NCBI GenBank assembly: GCA_024274705.1
Contig: JAJSAL010000057.1
Span: forward strand, 61,123-125,122
DNA: 64,000 nucleotides
Source of the DNA: Spirochaetota bacterium
Lineage (GTDB): Bacteria > Spirochaetota > Spirochaetia > SPDA01 > JAJSAL01
Direction: 5' to 3'
Shown: positions 18,021 through 26,538 of the stretch, piece by piece
Position numbering within the stretch: the stretch's first letter is position 1
Layout of the letters: each line of letters begins with the position of its first letter
Position numbers and translations under genes: made by a program
Notes under the pieces: generated by a model
What the model saw: the letters and a program-made list of their open reading frames with translations, nothing else
What the model was told of the DNA's origin: nothing
Database searches by the model: none

Positions 18021-19898
18021 ATGCAGTCTACATTTACCGGTATCGAAATTGGAAAGCGGAGCCTTATGGGCCATACCCAGGCGTTAGCAACTACCGGTCA
18101 TAATCTGAGCAACGCAAATGTTGAAGGGTACAGCCGGCAGAGGGTCGAATTAATTTCAGCGGACCCCCTTTACATGCCTCAGCTGAACAGAGAGGGAACC
18201 CCGGGACAGGTAGGGCAGGGAGTCGATGTCGCCCGGATAGGAAGGATTCGGGATATGATCCTGGAAGGACGTATCGTGGGCCAGGCAAACGGGCTTGGGT
18301 ACTGGGAAGCCCGTGATAAGTATATTCTTCTTGCAGAACAGGTGTACAATGAGCCCACGGAACTCTCAGTCAGGGGTTTGATGGATAAATTCTGGGAGTC
18401 CTGGCAGGATCTTTCACTTAACCCGGCAGAAATGGCTTCCAGGAAAGCTGTCTTCCAAAGGGGAAAAACACTTATCAACGGTATACACACCAGATATAAT
18501 TCGCTGAAAGAAATCGGGGAGATGGTGGAACTTGATATATCTGCCACTGTGAAAGAAATAAACACGATTACTTCAGGTGTAGCTGCTCTTAATGAGCAGA
18601 TCGTCAAAGTTCAGGCGATGGGAGATAACCCGAACGATCTTTTGGACCGCCGGGATCTCCTGGTGCAGAAACTCTCCGGTCTGATCGATATTACCGTGGA
18701 TAACCGGGACCCGGACGAATTTACCATTCATACCGGAGGACTCCACATTGTTCAGGGACGCATCAGAAAGACGCTGGGAACCGAAATCGATCCGGTTAAT
18801 GAAGGATATTCCCGGGTTGTATGGGAACAGTCGGCAGAAACAGCATATTTCCGGGGGGGGAAGATGGCCGCCTTGATTGAATTGAGGGACGGCGATATCC
18901 GGGAAGAAATTCAGAAACTGGATATGATGACAATTAACTTCGTCGATATGGTAAACGATATTCACAGGAATGCCTGGGGGCTGAACGGTAAGACCGGGAT
19001 CGATTTTTTTGTAGAGCACCCGTTTGTCAACAATATCGCAGGTAATTATGACAGAAACGGTGACGGCGCCTTTGATTCTACCTACATATTCAGGATGAGC
19101 GGCGCCAATACGCTGAATCCGGAAGAGCAGATCGGTCTTCGGGGAACGTTAACCCTTTCCGGACGGACGGAAGATGTGGTTCTGGAGTATTATCCGACAG
19201 ATACAGTGGGAGACCTTATACAGCGGATCAATACCGCCGGTGCTGAAGTGGTAGCACAGCTGGACAGAGCCGGAAAACTGCAGCTTAAAGGGACTCCCGG
19301 ATTTGTAGTTGAAAACCCGGATTTCGTCATCCGCCACGTAGAAGATTCGGGACAATTTCTCGTTGGATATGCAGGTATTCTGAATGAAGCGGGTCCGGAA
19401 GGTGCATATGACTGGGGGCAGGCAGATGCAGTAGTTGCACTCCGGGGAGGAGAAACACAGTATACCGTGGCACCGTTGAACCATCCTGCAGGGTGGATAG
19501 AAATCAATGAAGCCCTGGAAATGGATGTGCGGTCAATTGCTGCCGGGTTCGGTGAAAACGGCAGACCAGCTCTTCCCGGGGACGGCAGTGCCGCCCTGGC
19601 ATTGGCAACTCTCCGCAACCAGAATGTCATGGTAGGCAATATCGTGAGTTTTGATGAATATTTTGCGGATGTAATCGCCGGGATCGGACTGAAAGGGGAG
19701 GAAGCGGAACTTTCTCTCCGGACGGAAGAACTCATCATGAAAGAATTAAATGATATGAAGGAATCCATATCCGGTGTCAACATTGACGAAGAACTATCAC
19801 AGATGATCAAGTTTCAGCATGGCTATTCTGCAGCTGCACGGTTTATAACAACCATTGATAAAATGCTGGATACCATAATTAACAGGATGGGAGTATAG
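18021..19898 (+). CDS. flgK: Flagellar hook-associated protein 1
   Basis: The 625-residue protein joins hook and filament. The N-terminus (GIEIGKRSLMGHTQALATTGHNLSNAN) and the C-terminus (MIKFQHGYSAAARFITTIDKMLDTIINRMG) are the conserved helices that form the D0/D1 coiled coils; the middle is variable. The motif GYSRQRVEL follows the first helix as in all FlgKs. It is second in the operon, with AGGAG about 9 nt before the ATG. Confidence 0.95.
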   Translation: MQSTFTGIEIGKRSLMGHTQALATTGHNLSNANVEGYSRQRVELISADPLYMPQLNREGTPGQVGQGVDVARIGRIRDMILEGRIVGQANGLGYWEARDKYILLAEQVYNEPTELSVRGLMDKFWESWQDLSLNPAEMASRKAVFQRGKTLINGIHTRYNSLKEIGEMVELDISATVKEINTITSGVAALNEQIVKVQAMGDNPNDLLDRRDLLVQKLSGLIDITVDNRDPDEFTIHTGGLHIVQGRIRKTLGTEIDPVNEGYSRVVWEQSAETAYFRGGKMAALIELRDGDIREEIQKLDMMTINFVDMVNDIHRNAWGLNGKTGIDFFVEHPFVNNIAGNYDRNGDGAFDSTYIFRMSGANTLNPEEQIGLRGTLTLSGRTEDVVLEYYPTDTVGDLIQRINTAGAEVVAQLDRAGKLQLKGTPGFVVENPDFVIRHVEDSGQFLVGYAGILNEAGPEGAYDWGQADAVVALRGGETQYTVAPLNHPAGWIEINEALEMDVRSIAAGFGENGRPALPGDGSAALALATLRNQNVMVGNIVSFDEYFADVIAGIGLKGEEAELSLRTEELIMKELNDMKESISGVNIDEELSQMIKFQHGYSAAARFITTIDKMLDTIINRMGV

Positions 19899-19903
19899 CA
19901 TAG

Positions 19904-21151
19904 ATGAAAAGGATAAGTACGAATATGCCGAATGTGGATATGCAGTACTATATGCGGCTTCGTGAATGGCAGATGAACCAGATGCAGAGCAAGATTGCAG
20001 GGCAATCGAAGATCCTGAACCTGCGTGACGGACCGGTAGCGGCAGCCCATTCATCCCGGTATACATCACATCTGCTCAGATTGAACCGATTTTCACGAAA
20101 TGTCGAACGCATTCAGTCAAACATCAGGATCGCTGAAGGGTATATGCAGGAATCATTACAGATACTGCAACGGGTTCGGGAAATTGCCGTAACAGGGGCT
20201 CAAGGGACCTTTACGACCCAGGATAAACAATATATGGGCGAAGAAGTGAATCAGCTTCTTGCGGAACTTCTCGATGTGTCAAATGCACGCTCCGGAGACG
20301 GAACAACGCTCTTTTCCGGGGACAATACCCTCTCCCCTGCATTTCGGGCTTCCACCGGGCATATTACAGGGGGTGGGAAAGAAGTGATTACTTCGGTGGA
20401 ATATGTAGGTACAATACGGAAAAACATGTCGGAAATATCAGAAGGAAGTTTCATCGAGACGAATTTTCCGGGTAACCAGGTGTTCTGGGCGGAACACCAG
20501 CAGATCATTACTGCCAGGGATGCCACCGATTATCAGGTGCTTCAGGATTCGGCAATTCTGATTGATGGAAAAGAGATTAAGCTGAAAGAGGGTGATACCG
20601 TACACGCTATTATTGCGAAAATCAACGATTCCGGGGCGGCAGTAAAAGCGAAGCTCGATCCGGTACTCAATTCTATATCTCTCGTTACTACTGTACCGCA
20701 TCAGCTCTGGATGGAAGATGTAGGGGAAGGAACGGTATTAAAAGATCTGGGTGTTCTCGGGGGTTCCGGATCCCTTCCGTCGAGCAATATTGCACCCGAC
20801 GCTGATATAAGCGGGGGATCTGTGTTCGATATGCTTATCCATATAAGAGATTCTCTTTACCGGGGGGATTCCCTGGAAATCGGTGGTTCCGGACTTAAAG
20901 GTGTGGATACTGCAATGAATAATCTCCTCACCTCTATGGCAGAACTAGGCGCGAAAGATGAGCGGCTTGAGACGGTGGGACAGAGGCTGGCTTACGAAAT
21001 GCCTCAGATGGTAGCACGGAATTCACGTGAAGTAGACCTGGACCTTGCAGAAGCAATTACTGAGCTTAAAATGCTCGAGTACACCCATAAAGCGACACTT
21101 CAGACGGCAGCAAGAATACTGCAACCAACACTTCTCGATTTCATGAGGTAG
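19904..21151 (+). CDS. flgL: Flagellar hook-associated protein 3
   Basis: A 415-residue hook-filament junction protein. The N-terminus (ISTNMPNVDMQYYMRLREWQ) and the C-terminal helix (LAEAITELKMLEYTHKATLQ) match FlgL/flagellin D0-D1 segments. It starts 5 bp after flgK and ends 4 bp before fliW, so it is part of one transcript. Confidence 0.94.
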   Translation: MKRISTNMPNVDMQYYMRLREWQMNQMQSKIAGQSKILNLRDGPVAAAHSSRYTSHLLRLNRFSRNVERIQSNIRIAEGYMQESLQILQRVREIAVTGAQGTFTTQDKQYMGEEVNQLLAELLDVSNARSGDGTTLFSGDNTLSPAFRASTGHITGGGKEVITSVEYVGTIRKNMSEISEGSFIETNFPGNQVFWAEHQQIITARDATDYQVLQDSAILIDGKEIKLKEGDTVHAIIAKINDSGAAVKAKLDPVLNSISLVTTVPHQLWMEDVGEGTVLKDLGVLGGSGSLPSSNIAPDADISGGSVFDMLIHIRDSLYRGDSLEIGGSGLKGVDTAMNNLLTSMAELGAKDERLETVGQRLAYEMPQMVARNSREVDLDLAEAITELKMLEYTHKATLQTAARILQPTLLDFMR

Positions 21152-21155
21152 ATCG

Positions 21156-21596
21156 ATGCTGATACAGACAAAGCCTTATGGAAAGATCGATGTCGACGAA
21201 CGGCAGAAAATTTTCTTTCCTTTTGGTATACTCGGATTTGAAAATTTGAAGAATTATGTGCTGATGGATGCAAAACAGCAGCCCTTCTACTGGCTTCAAT
21301 CCCTGGATGTTCCTGAAATAGCATTTGTACTCATCAATCCCTTTGTATTCCGTCCTGATTACAGTATCGATATACCTCCTGAAGAGATGGAGGATATAGA
21401 TTTACAGACTCCCGAGGATACCTTGGTATTTGCTATCGTAACGATACCGGAAAATCAGAGCAAGATGACAGCCAACCTTCAGGGTCCGATTATCATCAAC
21501 CGGAAAAATAAACTGGGCAGACAGGCCATATCGTCTAATCAGAAATGGAAAACCCGGCATACGATCCTGGAAGAACTAGCCGTGGTTAAAGGTTGA
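21156..21596 (+). CDS. fliW: Flagellar assembly factor FliW
   Basis: The 146-residue protein contains the FliW signature segments FPFGILGFE near residue 23 and FVLINPFVFRPDY near 58. FliW binds both flagellin and CsrA; free FliW (when flagellin is exported) holds CsrA away from flagellin mRNA. It is 3 bp upstream of csrA, the arrangement known from Bacillus and from other spirochaetes. Together with the flaB leaders at 29.9 and 31.0 kb it makes up a full homeostatic circuit. Confidence 0.95.
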   Translation: MLIQTKPYGKIDVDERQKIFFPFGILGFENLKNYVLMDAKQQPFYWLQSLDVPEIAFVLINPFVFRPDYSIDIPPEEMEDIDLQTPEDTLVFAIVTIPENQSKMTANLQGPIIINRKNKLGRQAISSNQKWKTRHTILEELAVVKG

Positions 21597-21599
21597 TCA

Positions 21600-21851
21600 A
21601 TGCTTATCCTGGCGCGTCGAGTAAATGAAAGTATTATCATCGGAGATCAGATAGAGATATCGATCGTCGATATCAAAGGTGATCAGGCGAAACTTGGGAT
21701 TAAGGCACCGAAAAACGTTAAGGTTTACCGTCTGGAAGTGTATGAAGCCATACAGCAGGAGAACCGGGCAGCAGCGCTGGCCAACCCGAACCGGATACCG
21801 GAACTCGAACTTCCCGATCCAGTCTCAGACAAAAACAAAAAGCCTTTATAA
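21600..21851 (+). CDS. csrA: Carbon storage regulator, RNA-binding protein
   Basis: The 83-residue CsrA begins [16 protein letters not shown] and keeps the RNA-contact residues L4 and R6 at the start and the critical Arg in VYRLEVY (R44 equivalent). The 83-residue length with a C-terminal extension is typical of FliW-linked CsrA, where the extension takes part in FliW binding. It blocks translation by covering GGA motifs in leader hairpins and ribosome sites. Candidate targets are the two flaB leaders in this window. Confidence 0.96.
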   Translation: MLILARRVNESIIIGDQIEISIVDIKGDQAKLGIKAPKNVKVYRLEVYEAIQQENRAAALANPNRIPELELPDPVSDKNKKPL

Positions 21852-21910
21852 TATCGAAGTCCGGTATGCTGCGGGACAATAGGATCTTTCTGATCTATTT
21901 CCGGAGGCAC

Positions 21911-22984
21911 TTACTCATCAGCGAGGGAATCATAGATCCCTTTGAATTTTTTATGGAGAAGAATAAAGTACCGTATGATGAGTGGATCGAAATGAGATCC
22001 TGAATCTTTTACGATTATTTTAGCCGCCTCTTCGTGAGTAAAAGCATCTTTATAACTTCGCTTCATTCTCAGTGCATCGTACACATCGGCAACAGTTACA
22101 ATTCGGGCGGCCAGGGGGATCGTGGTTCCAGCCAGCTGATAAGAATATCCGTTTCCATCCCACCGTTCGTGATGAAAGAGAGCGATATCTTTCGCCACCG
22201 GATTCGGATACGATCCGAGAATGTATGCCCCGTTGATGGTATGTTCTTTCATTATCTTCCATTCATGATCATCGAGCTTGCCTGTTTTATTAAGAATATC
22301 ATCGGGAGTCCCAATTTTCCCTACGTCGTGCATCGCGGCGAGAAATCCGATATTCTCGATAAACTCTTTTGTAACTTCAGCATGAAAATCGGGATTGAAA
22401 AACAGTTTCTCCGCAAGAATTTGAGAATATGCGTTGACCCGTTCGATATGTTTCCCGGTATCGTTGTCTTTCATTTTTGATGCTTCCAGGAGACTGGTGA
22501 AAGTACTGCGCAGCGTGTTCCTGTGATCATCGGTTACATCGTAGAAGAGAGCCTGGTAGCCGATAGGCGCGCCATCCGGTTGTTCCCGTTCGAATATAGG
22601 ACTGATCAGCATATTCGCCACAACAGTGAGAATGTCCCTCCCGCTGGATTCAACTCTCCCCCGCCATGAAAACCCCTCTTTTTTGGACCTGATGCTCCGG
22701 TACAGTACACTCGCCTTATCATCATCCAGATAAGGGTAAAAGAGTTTTACAAGGTACTCCCCTTCGATGGTGTTTTCAGAATGAAACAGTTTCTTATAGC
22801 TCGTATTAGACCAGATGAGTTTCAGTGTATTATCGGTGATAACCGAAGGGAAGGAACTGTCTGAAAACGACCTTTTTAGCAAACCGAAACAGGGATCATC
22901 CGACATCTTATCCCGGATTATTGACGAGCTATCAGGAGAATCGAAATCTAAGAGTTCCTCCGGAACATCGGGAGTGCTGTTCAC
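21911..22984 (-). CDS. PAS/HD-GYP domain phosphodiesterase-like protein
   Basis: The 357-residue protein has an N-terminal PAS-like region (about 35-160) and a C-terminal HD-GYP domain, the family that hydrolyses cyclic di-GMP. The metal site is present (AMHDVGKIG, then HTINGAYIL and HHERWDGNGY). The name-giving GYP triad reads GYS, so activity may be altered. It begins with GTG at 22984 behind AGGAG, 9 bp after tsaB, and is convergent with csrA. Its nearness to flagellar genes suggests a role in motility control, by inference. Confidence 0.85.
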   Translation of the reverse strand: MNSTPDVPEELLDFDSPDSSSIIRDKMSDDPCFGLLKRSFSDSSFPSVITDNTLKLIWSNTSYKKLFHSENTIEGEYLVKLFYPYLDDDKASVLYRSIRSKKEGFSWRGRVESSGRDILTVVANMLISPIFEREQPDGAPIGYQALFYDVTDDHRNTLRSTFTSLLEASKMKDNDTGKHIERVNAYSQILAEKLFFNPDFHAEVTKEFIENIGFLAAMHDVGKIGTPDDILNKTGKLDDHEWKIMKEHTINGAYILGSYPNPVAKDIALFHHERWDGNGYSYQLAGTTIPLAARIVTVADVYDALRMKRSYKDAFTHEEAAKIIVKDSGSHFDPLIIRYFILLHKKFKGIYDSLADE

Positions 22985-22993
22985 TTGTGCTCC

Positions 22994-23665
22994 TTATGTA
23001 CTGTTTTCTCTTTTCATTAAGGTCTCCTCAGCTTCACTCCGGCGAAGATATAGCGGACTATCGAAGAAATCCGATGGACCGCAACGGTTATAGAAATCAA
23101 GACCGCTACGGATAAGAGATCGCGGGTACCCTGTATTATAAAACGGGTCTGTCTGCCATCCTGTTCTGTCAATTGTGAGAAGAAGGGCATCCGGCCCGGT
23201 AATCCAACCCTTTTTAAAACCTGCGATTTTAGCCAAAAGAGCTTCCGGAGAAAGATCCATATAGTCGCTTACCCTTTTGTTCTCTTTATAAAAAGCAGCG
23301 TACAATCTTTTCTTTCGTGCATCTATAACAGGAACGACAATTCCGTCAAAATTCCGTCCTTTGTCGGCATATATGTCGAGAGTCGGAACCAGGACAAAGG
23401 GACACCCTAAGCCCATTGAGAGTCCCTTGACCGTTGCAATTCCGATGCGTAAACCTGTAAAAGATCCCGGACCCTGAGCGCAAACGATAAGATCGATTTC
23501 CTTTCTGTCGATCCCGGTATCGTCCAGGATCGACTGAATAAGGGGCAGAAGGGAAGAAGAATGCCTCAGGCCGAAACGTTTTTCGATTCCAAAGAAGTGT
23601 TCCCCCTTTGCCAGTGCTATGCTTAAGATTTCTGTGGATGTATCGATACCCAGTATAGTGTTCAT
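22994..23665 (-). CDS. tsaB: tRNA threonylcarbamoyladenosine biosynthesis protein TsaB
   Basis: The 223-residue ASKHA-fold protein has ILGIDTSTE at the N-terminus and CAQGPGSFTGLRIG near residue 63, both diagnostic of TsaB. It assists TsaD in making t6A at position 37 of ANN-decoding tRNAs. Its ATG overlaps the tsaE stop (ATGA), so the two are translationally coupled. Confidence 0.94.
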   Translation of the reverse strand: MNTILGIDTSTEILSIALAKGEHFFGIEKRFGLRHSSSLLPLIQSILDDTGIDRKEIDLIVCAQGPGSFTGLRIGIATVKGLSMGLGCPFVLVPTLDIYADKGRNFDGIVVPVIDARKKRLYAAFYKENKRVSDYMDLSPEALLAKIAGFKKGWITGPDALLLTIDRTGWQTDPFYNTGYPRSLIRSGLDFYNRCGPSDFFDSPLYLRRSEAEETLMKRENST

Positions 23666-24084
23666 AATTCGATACCGTTTATATGGAAAATGCGAACTCC
23701 CGACTCTTCTATATCGATCGAAACAGCAATGGTCTCTTCAGGCAGCAGGGATTGAATCTTTTTACTCCATTCTATGATGGTAACGGAATTATCGTATAAT
23801 AAATCCACACCGCCGATCATTTCAAATTCCTCGATGCTGTCCAGGCGAAACACATCGATGTGCGTAAGGGGTAACCGTCCTTGATACTGGTTAACCAGTG
23901 TGAAGCTGGGGCTTGTTACTGTTTCCGGAATATCAAGTCCCAGGGCAATCCCTTTAGCTAACGTCGTTTTTCCGGAACCAAGAGGACCTGAAAGGGCGAT
24001 AACTGATCCTGAATCAAGACGTTTCCCGATACTCTGCCCCAGCTGTTCCGTTTCCTCAGGGCTGCGGGTTGAAATAGTTTTCAG
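23662..24084 (-). CDS. tsaE: TsaE ATPase of t6A synthesis, with probable CTG start
   Basis: An ATG-only reading gives just the last 63 residues, but the frame continues upstream through a Walker A motif (SGPLGSGKTTLAKG), TSPSFTLVNQY and HIDVFRLD, all typical of TsaE. There is no ATG, GTG or TTG in a sensible place. The codon CTG at 24084-24082 gives 140 residues beginning (M)KTISTRSPEETEQLG, the normal TsaE N-terminus and length, with AAAGGA 8 nt upstream. The CTG overlaps the stop of the upstream small gene (CTGA). TsaE regulates the TsaBD complex. The gene itself is certain; the start codon is inferred. Confidence 0.88.
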   Translation of the reverse strand: MKTISTRSPEETEQLGQSIGKRLDSGSVIALSGPLGSGKTTLAKGIALGLDIPETVTSPSFTLVNQYQGRLPLTHIDVFRLDSIEEFEMIGGVDLLYDNSVTIIEWSKKIQSLLPEETIAVSIDIEESGVRIFHINGIEL

Positions 24085-24344
24085 GGAAGTTGTCCTTTCT
24101 TGTCCATACGCTGGATGAGAGATTTTATCGATTTTAGAATTGGCAGGAGAGGATAGTTAATATCCTCGAGAAGTTTAACGTGAATATCAGCTCCACCTGT
24201 TGCTTTGAGCTCGTAAACAATTTCGACAGGTTTTTCAATACGGGAAGAATTTACAGACTCAAGAACAGCGGATCCGGTAAATTCTTTTCGGTAATGGAGT
24301 TCCGGGTTTTTCCGGTACAGGTTCCTGAGTTCTACAACTTTCAT
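24081..24344 (-). CDS. Small conserved-looking protein (87 aa)
   Basis: An 87-residue, charged soluble protein beginning MKVVELRNLYRKN. Secondary-structure impression is a short helix, several beta strands (VEIVYELKATGG, IHVKLLED) and a C-terminal helix. No family is recognised. It lies directly before tsaE with a 4-base overlap (CTGA), and it has no strong ribosome site. The overlap with a real gene and its acceptable composition make it likely to be coding. Confidence 0.6.
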   Translation of the reverse strand: MKVVELRNLYRKNPELHYRKEFTGSAVLESVNSSRIEKPVEIVYELKATGGADIHVKLLEDINYPLLPILKSIKSLIQRMDKKGQLP

Positions 24345-24405
24345 AGCAGTAATGTTAGGTTAAAATCTTCCCAAGGTCAATGATTACCTTTGTCAAAATA
24401 AAGGA

Positions 24406-25581
24406 TTATCTTCTGCGGCTCCTGCTCGACCTGTTAAGCCGCGCCTGAACCGAAGGATTGTACCGGTATCGACCGGAAGTGTCTTCGTAGTCATAAATGA
24501 AGGTATTTATCCTGTTGAGACTCTGTTTAGAAACCCTGGTAAACATGATGTGCATAACCCCTCCCACAGGTTTTAGACGGCGTACGGATTTTACTTTACC
24601 GAACACGTTAACCTGTATTCTTCGTTCAGTCTCAAACTCTACTTTGACAAGTTCTCCCTTGCCGAGAGGGAAATTGGTCCGGATACTACAGCCTCCGGCG
24701 GATATATCAAGTATTGTTCCAAGGGCACTCTTTTTCTGATCAACATATGCTTTTTTACGCACTTCTTTTCCTACACCAACCGACATTATCTGGACTTTGT
24801 AGAAATAAACAGGCTTTTCTATGTCCTTCCGGCGGTACCGCCGCTGCTGTGCCTGGGTAATGGAGTTGGAATGCTGAAGCAGTAAACTGGCGGTGCCTTT
24901 TATCATGTTATAACCCATGGCCTTTGATGTGAAGGAGTACCCCTGCCCGTTATCTTTAAAGAAAAAAGCTTTTACCGGTATCCATTTTCGCCATCTGAGC
25001 TGATTCCCTTTGTCATCCAAAGGGGCTTTCACCCCAAGATAGTCCTTGAGGTTTCCGGTAACATAGGTGGAATAGCGCTGACCGGTTTCGGGTGTAATGG
25101 AAACAGGTTGGTTGACCTTGAGTTGCCGGGTTGTTGAATATACCATTTTCCGTTGAGAGTTGCGTTCAATAATCTGCTTAATATGAAAAATTGTAAGTTT
25201 TTCCGCTTCTTTAACCTCGTTGGAAGCAACCTGGCTTTCAATTTCCCGCAATCCTTTCTTTAACACCGTGTCCAGTAAAGGTGAGTTGGTGAGGAGTGCA
25301 AAGGGATTCTTTACATTGTACTGGCTGACAAGGTGAAGAAGTGTGTCGATATGAGGAGGAGTGAGGCCGAGCTCCTTTGCTTTTCTCTTAAACATCCTTT
25401 TATTATAAGCGGCGGAGCCTTTCCCGCTTTTTATGGCAGTCGCCCGGGCACGAAGCCGGTTGATAATCACGATGAGAATGACTACGACCGCAAATACACC
25501 GAGCCCTATGTACACAGGAAGAGGATTTCCAGGCTGCTGAAAACCTTCATAACGCATTTGTATGAGGATATCTGACATCAC
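24406..25581 (-). CDS. Membrane-anchored PilZ-domain protein
   Basis: The 391-residue protein starts with a membrane helix (VYIGLGVFAVVVILIVII), then a helical middle domain (KRKAKELGLTPPHIDTLLHL and following) and a C-terminal PilZ domain. The cyclic-di-GMP motifs RYRRKD and DISAGG are both present. The first ATG or the second codon (ATG) may be the start. It is downstream of fliD and an unknown gene on the same strand. By context it may couple cyclic-di-GMP to the periplasmic flagella, but the sequence does not show the partner. Confidence 0.83.
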   Translation of the reverse strand: MMSDILIQMRYEGFQQPGNPLPVYIGLGVFAVVVILIVIINRLRARATAIKSGKGSAAYNKRMFKRKAKELGLTPPHIDTLLHLVSQYNVKNPFALLTNSPLLDTVLKKGLREIESQVASNEVKEAEKLTIFHIKQIIERNSQRKMVYSTTRQLKVNQPVSITPETGQRYSTYVTGNLKDYLGVKAPLDDKGNQLRWRKWIPVKAFFFKDNGQGYSFTSKAMGYNMIKGTASLLLQHSNSITQAQQRRYRRKDIEKPVYFYKVQIMSVGVGKEVRKKAYVDQKKSALGTILDISAGGCSIRTNFPLGKGELVKVEFETERRIQVNVFGKVKSVRRLKPVGGVMHIMFTRVSKQSLNRINTFIYDYEDTSGRYRYNPSVQARLNRSSRSRRR

Positions 25582-25599
25582 GGTGTTACTACATCCTCC

Positions 25600-26520
25600 C
25601 TATTGTTCTTCTTCGTTCTGGATTGCATTCAGCAGGATAATAAGTTGTTCCAACTGGGGAGCTACCTCGTATTCGAGGAGATCACCGATAAGAACACTAT
25701 CTTTAACTTCGAACGCACTAAGGAGTTCCCGAAGTACGTTATTGAGCCTGGAATAAAAATCCTCGAAGGATAACCCATCCACGTTGCTTTGTGCCGTATC
25801 AAGTGCCCCTGCCTCTTCGAGAAGGGGATAGAGCCGTATAAGTTTCTGGGACAATTCAGTGAACCGTACAACGGCGTTCATAGCTTGTTGATCTTTGCCG
25901 GTCTGCAGTAAAACGGATACGTCACATATCTCCGCGATTGTGTTGTCTAAGAGTCTCGCGGAGGTGAGGATTTCCCGGACCGGATTGGATATCTCCCTCA
26001 TTCTACCGAGAATAATAGTTTTAACTTGTTTTACAATAGAGATTACCTTTTTCAGGTTACGATCCCCGTATGTACCCGACAGCAATCCGTTTTCTTCCAG
26101 CACAGAATTCAGAAGCACCACTTCGCTGTTTCCCATATCACTCCCGGAGTTCGGCAAAAGGAGCTCTAAAGAGATGCGTATATCCGGATATTCTTTCATA
26201 AGATCATCGATGACTGCCGAATTTCTGGTTTTCAGCCCTTTTTCCAACAGTGAAAAAAATTCGAATACCGTATCCAGCATTTCGTACCCGACTTCAGCTT
26301 TAGTCCGGGTCTCGACAGAAAGAGTTTTCACTTCCTGTATCGGTATCCCGCCCCAGTTATCAGCATCCTCCAGAGACAACATCTCCCCGTCTTTCTTTAA
26401 GCCGGTCAGAATAAAACCGGAAGATTCGAGCCATGTTTTAAGCCCTTCCACAATATCGGAAATCGTTTCTTCCTGCTCCAGAGAGAAGTCGAGATTCTGG
26501 TCATTTAACGTTATCTGCAC
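25600..26520 (-). CDS. Unknown protein in the fliD-pilZ gap (306 aa)
   Basis: The 306-residue soluble protein has an N-terminal segment of about 70 residues (MQITLNDQNLDFSL, then a helix and ILTGLKKDGEML) that looks like a beta-grasp/ubiquitin-like fold, followed by about 230 residues of helices. No known family is recognised. It lies 18 bp after fliD and 18 bp before the PilZ gene, in the place where many bacteria have fliS, but it is far longer than FliS and shows no FliS motif. A chaperone or regulatory role in filament assembly is a guess from position. Confidence 0.7.
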   Translation of the reverse strand: MQITLNDQNLDFSLEQEETISDIVEGLKTWLESSGFILTGLKKDGEMLSLEDADNWGGIPIQEVKTLSVETRTKAEVGYEMLDTVFEFFSLLEKGLKTRNSAVIDDLMKEYPDIRISLELLLPNSGSDMGNSEVVLLNSVLEENGLLSGTYGDRNLKKVISIVKQVKTIILGRMREISNPVREILTSARLLDNTIAEICDVSVLLQTGKDQQAMNAVVRFTELSQKLIRLYPLLEEAGALDTAQSNVDGLSFEDFYSRLNNVLRELLSAFEVKDSVLIGDLLEYEVAPQLEQLIILLNAIQNEEEQ

Positions 26521-26538
26521 CCTTTTGCTCCTTAAGGA

